A stretch of 8,794 bases of DNA, from assembly GCA_964539095.1 (NCBI GenBank), contig CAZIFL010000061.1, forward strand, positions 1 to 8,794, read 5' to 3'. The translations under genes and the position numbers were made by a program. The first letter of the stretch is position 1, and the number at the start of each line of letters is the position of its first letter. The notes under the pieces were generated by a model. The model was given only the letters and a program-made list of their open reading frames with translations, was not told where the DNA came from and searched no databases. This DNA is from DAIPKP01 sp964539095 (GTDB taxonomy: Bacteria > Synergistota > Synergistia > Synergistales > Aminiphilaceae). Below are positions 6,693 through 8,794 of the stretch, in pieces.

Positions 6693-7441
6693 TCCTCTCG
6701 GTTCAGGGAATTTCCTTTGCCTATCGGGGCGTTCCCATTCTCGAAGATGTGACGTTCTCCCTCGCCCAGGGGGAGATGGTGGCCCTTTTGGGGCCTAATG
6801 GCACCGGAAAGACCACTCTTCTTCGAACCCTCAACGGCATTCTGCATCCCCAAGGGGGGGCGGTGCTGCTGGAATCCCGGGAGGCTGCACAATGCTCTCC
6901 CCGGGAACGGGCGAAATTTTTCGGCTACGTCCCCCAGCGGGGGGAGGTGGTGCGGCTTACGGTGTTCGATGCGGTGCTTCTGGGGAGGCGTCCCCATCTG
7001 GGGTGGCGGGTAGAGCACGAGGATCTGCATAAAGTGGAATCTGCCCTCTCGGCCCTGGAGCTGGAGAGCTTCTCTCTTCGCTATCTCGACGAGCTGAGCG
7101 GGGGAGAGTTCCAGAAGGTGCTTCTCGCCAGGGCTCTGGTACAGGAGCCCAAGGTACTGCTTTTGGACGAACCCACCAGCAGTCTGGATCTGAAAAACCA
7201 GCTTACCATGCTGGAGCTGCTGAAAAAAATCGTTCGGGGGCACCAGGTGGCGGCGCTGCTGAGTCTGCACGATCTCAACACCGCCCTGCGCTTTGCGGAT
7301 CGTCTTCTCTTTCTGAAAGATGGAGTTATTCAGGGGGTGGAGGCCCCCGGGGAGGTTCCGGAAGAGCTGGTACACCAGGTGTACGGGGTTCCGGTGCATC
7401 TCATCTCTCATAAGGGAATTCCCCTGGTGGTACCCTGCTGA
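6689..7441 (+). CDS. ABC importer ATPase, FecE/BtuD family
   Basis: This 250-aa cytoplasmic nucleotide-binding subunit would power the importer as a dimer. All ATPase motifs are present and intact: Walker A GPNGTGKTT (35-43), Q-loop Gln83 in YVPQ, signature LSGGE (136-140), Walker B VLLLDE (156-161), D-loop SSLD (164-167) and switch His194 in SLHDLN. The C-terminal part, with a Glu-rich segment and VYGVPVHL, resembles the tail of the iron-chelate/vitamin B12 ATPase group. The ATG at 6689 overlaps the permease stop in ATGA and has CGGAGG at 6675-6680, eight bases upstream. With the two preceding genes it makes a complete importer needing no other subunit. Confidence 0.94.
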   Translation: MILSVQGISFAYRGVPILEDVTFSLAQGEMVALLGPNGTGKTTLLRTLNGILHPQGGAVLLESREAAQCSPRERAKFFGYVPQRGEVVRLTVFDAVLLGRRPHLGWRVEHEDLHKVESALSALELESFSLRYLDELSGGEFQKVLLARALVQEPKVLLLDEPTSSLDLKNQLTMLELLKKIVRGHQVAALLSLHDLNTALRFADRLLFLKDGVIQGVEAPGEVPEELVHQVYGVPVHLISHKGIPLVVPC

Positions 7442-7443
7442 AG

Positions 7444-7475
7444 GGGAGAGTATACTGTCCCTCTGAAGGTATATT
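7444..7475. promoter_or_regulatory. Near-perfect 18-bp palindrome and AT-rich box ahead of the ion transporter gene
   Basis: GGGAGAGTATACTGTCCC (7444-7461) is a palindrome with one mismatched pair, lying just after the ATPase stop. As RNA it could fold into a short stem with a TATA loop, and a T7 run follows at 7474-7480. That run begins 12 bases after the stem, so terminator function would be weak. As DNA it has the form of a regulator binding site. TATATT (7470-7475) resembles a -10 box, but no acceptable -35 lies 16-18 bp upstream. Either a regulated internal promoter or a partial terminator is possible; the sequence does not decide. Confidence 0.35.
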
Positions 7476-7497
7476 TTTTTGGGGGGAGCGATGGGGT

Positions 7498-8718
7498 GTG
7501 GCGCATCCGGTTCTTGTCTTTGTGATTTTTGGGGTGGTCTATCTTGGAATGATTCTGGGGAGGTTTCCTCGGCTTGCTCTGGATCGTACGGGGATCGTTC
7601 TTCTCGGGGCCATCGTGCTTCTTGAAGCCGGGGCGGTCTCCCTCGACGAGGGGGATTCCGGGATTGATGTTCCCACCATACTGCTCCTCTTCAGCTTTAT
7701 GATCATCTCAGCCCAGTTCCGTCTGGGAGGGTTTTACACCAAGGTCTCCCGGCATATTGCAGATCTCCCCCTTCCTCCGGAGATGCTTCTGGGGGTGGTG
7801 ATTGTTACCGTGGGGCTTCTTTCGGCGCTCCTTACCAACGATATCGTATGCCTCGCCGTGACGCCTGTTCTCGGCTGGGGGTGTCTCCGGCGAGGGTATA
7901 ACCCCCTCCCCTTTTTTCTTGCCCTCGCCTGTGCCTCCAATATCGGCTCTGCTCTTACGCTCATCGGCAATCCTCAGAATATGCTCATAGGGGAGTATCT
8001 CTCCCTCTCCTTCCGAAGCTATACCCTCTTTGCGGCACTCCCCGTGGGGCTTTCGCTGCTCTTTCTCTGGGGGGTGCTCCTGGTTCTCTTCCGGGGAAAG
8101 TGGAGGCGGGAGATTACCGGTGTGCTCCCCCCGGAGGAGCACCCCTTCGACGGATGGCAGACTTTCAAAGGGTGTCTGATACTCACTGTGGTAGTAGGGC
8201 TCTTTCTCTTTTCTTCTCTCCCCCGGGATCTCACCGCCCTGGGGGGAGCGGGGGTGCTCCTCCTCAGCCGGAAGATGGCCTCCCGGCGCACCCTGGAGCT
8301 GGTGGACTGGCAGCTACTCATCCTCTTTCTGGGGCTCTTTGTGGTGAATCGGGGGTTCGAGGCGGCGGGGGGGCTGGAGATGCTGGAAAATCTGCTTGCA
8401 TCTTCGGGCATTTCTCTCGCTTCGCCGCTCTGGCTCTACGGGGTAACCACGGGGCTCTCCAATCTTGTCTCCAATGTCCCCGGAGTGATGCTACTCCTCC
8501 CCCTGGTGCGGGAGATCCCCGGAGCGGGGGAGATGCTTGCTCTTGCCAGCACTTTCGCGGGGAACCTGCTGCTTCTGGGGAGTATCGCCAACATTATCGT
8601 GGCGGGAGAGGCGGAGCGGATGGGGGTTCCCTTTACCTGGAAGGAGCATGCCCGGGTGGGGATTCCCGTAACTCTCGGAAGCCTTGGAGTGGGGCTTCTC
8701 TCCACGTTTTTTCTGTAA
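7498..8718 (+). CDS. YbiR-like transporter, ArsB/NhaD-CitMHS-SLC13 ion transporter superfamily
   Basis: This 406-aa inner-membrane carrier is predicted to have about ten or more membrane segments. Substrate is unassigned; relatives move arsenite, Na+/H+, citrate, dicarboxylates or other anions. The two-fold repeat of the superfamily is visible. The N-half has LLTNDIVCLAVTP (Asn114-Asp115) and then SNIGSALTLIGNPQN (147-161). The C-half has the matching NLVSNVPGVMLLLP (Asn322, Asn326), then Asn356 and GSIANIIVAGEAE with Asn365. These paired Asn/Ser/Thr motifs sit where SLC13-type carriers bind ligand. A hydrophilic loop (about residues 200-222) links the halves. I chose the GTG at 7498, with the G-rich SD-like stretch GGGGGGAG at 7481-7488 about nine bases upstream. 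The ATG at 7491 is in another frame. The 56-bp gap from the ATPase gene allows co-transcription but includes a palindrome. The length and motifs look intact. Confidence 0.87.
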   Translation: MAHPVLVFVIFGVVYLGMILGRFPRLALDRTGIVLLGAIVLLEAGAVSLDEGDSGIDVPTILLLFSFMIISAQFRLGGFYTKVSRHIADLPLPPEMLLGVVIVTVGLLSALLTNDIVCLAVTPVLGWGCLRRGYNPLPFFLALACASNIGSALTLIGNPQNMLIGEYLSLSFRSYTLFAALPVGLSLLFLWGVLLVLFRGKWRREITGVLPPEEHPFDGWQTFKGCLILTVVVGLFLFSSLPRDLTALGGAGVLLLSRKMASRRTLELVDWQLLILFLGLFVVNRGFEAAGGLEMLENLLASSGISLASPLWLYGVTTGLSNLVSNVPGVMLLLPLVREIPGAGEMLALASTFAGNLLLLGSIANIIVAGEAERMGVPFTWKEHARVGIPVTLGSLGVGLLSTFFL

Positions 8719-8734
8719 GCCGGCGGCCCCCCCA

Positions 8735-8752
8735 GCTCCTTAGAGCGGTTTT
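8735..8752 (+). terminator. Weak hairpin after the transporter gene
   Basis: GCTC (8735-8738) and GAGC (8743-8746) form a 4-bp stem with a CTTA loop, followed by GG and TTTT (8749-8752). It is the only terminator-like structure between the stop codon at 8716-8718 and the window end. The stem is short, so its function is doubtful. The remaining bases to 8794 show a CACGTG palindrome (8766-8771) but nothing I can identify as a gene. Confidence 0.2.
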
Positions 8753-8794
8753 ACAAATAACGTGTCACGTGCTGTTTCACGGAGCCTCCGCTTG

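Noticed and set aside
6553..6860. G7 tracts in the permease and ATPase genes as phase-variation sites
   Set aside because: Runs of five to seven G are common throughout this GC-rich operon, and both reading frames are intact, so nothing marks these as special.

Overview
The window reads as bacterial chromosomal DNA with five convincing genes, all on the + strand. The best taxonomic clue is the C-terminus of the first gene: a Gly/Ser linker, a Gly-Gly-Cys motif, a hydrophobic stretch and a short basic tail. This matches the tripartite layout of the Synergist-CTERM sorting signal, so the source is probably a member of the Synergistota, i.e. an anaerobic diderm. The GC-rich third positions, Shine-Dalgarno (SD) sites of the GGAGG type and use of GTG starts are compatible with that but not diagnostic.

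Layout. Positions 1-356 are a non-coding, partly AT-rich region. It carries a plausible sigma-70 promoter (123-153), an inverted repeat overlapping the -10/+1 zone (152-171), a weak hairpin and a perfect 12-bp palindrome. These lie ahead of a very large exported protein gene (357-4280, 1307 aa) with several FG-GAP/VCBS-like Asp-rich calcium motifs, a long beta-rich region I cannot assign, two Ig-like/CARDB-like C-terminal modules and the sorting tail. A strong 14-bp hairpin (4341-4382) separates this gene from the next unit.

Positions 4506-7441 hold a tight three-gene ABC importer of the iron-chelate/cobalamin (FecCD/BtuCD) type: periplasmic binding protein, membrane permease and ATPase. The junctions suggest translational coupling: the permease SD site sits in the last codons of the binding-protein gene, and the permease and ATPase genes overlap in an ATGA. 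A 56-bp gap containing a near-perfect 18-bp palindrome and a T-run leads to a 406-aa ion transporter of the ArsB/NhaD-CitMHS-SLC13 superfamily (7498-8718), resembling the YbiR group. The last 76 bases hold only a weak hairpin.

How the genes work together. The three ABC genes clearly make one importer, with the binding protein capturing a metal chelate, heme or corrinoid in the periplasm. The sequence does not decide which ligand. The downstream carrier may be co-transcribed, but a shared substrate is only a guess. The large surface protein looks like an independent unit. I found no CRISPR array, transposon, tRNA or rRNA. The least explained element is the central region of the 1307-aa protein.
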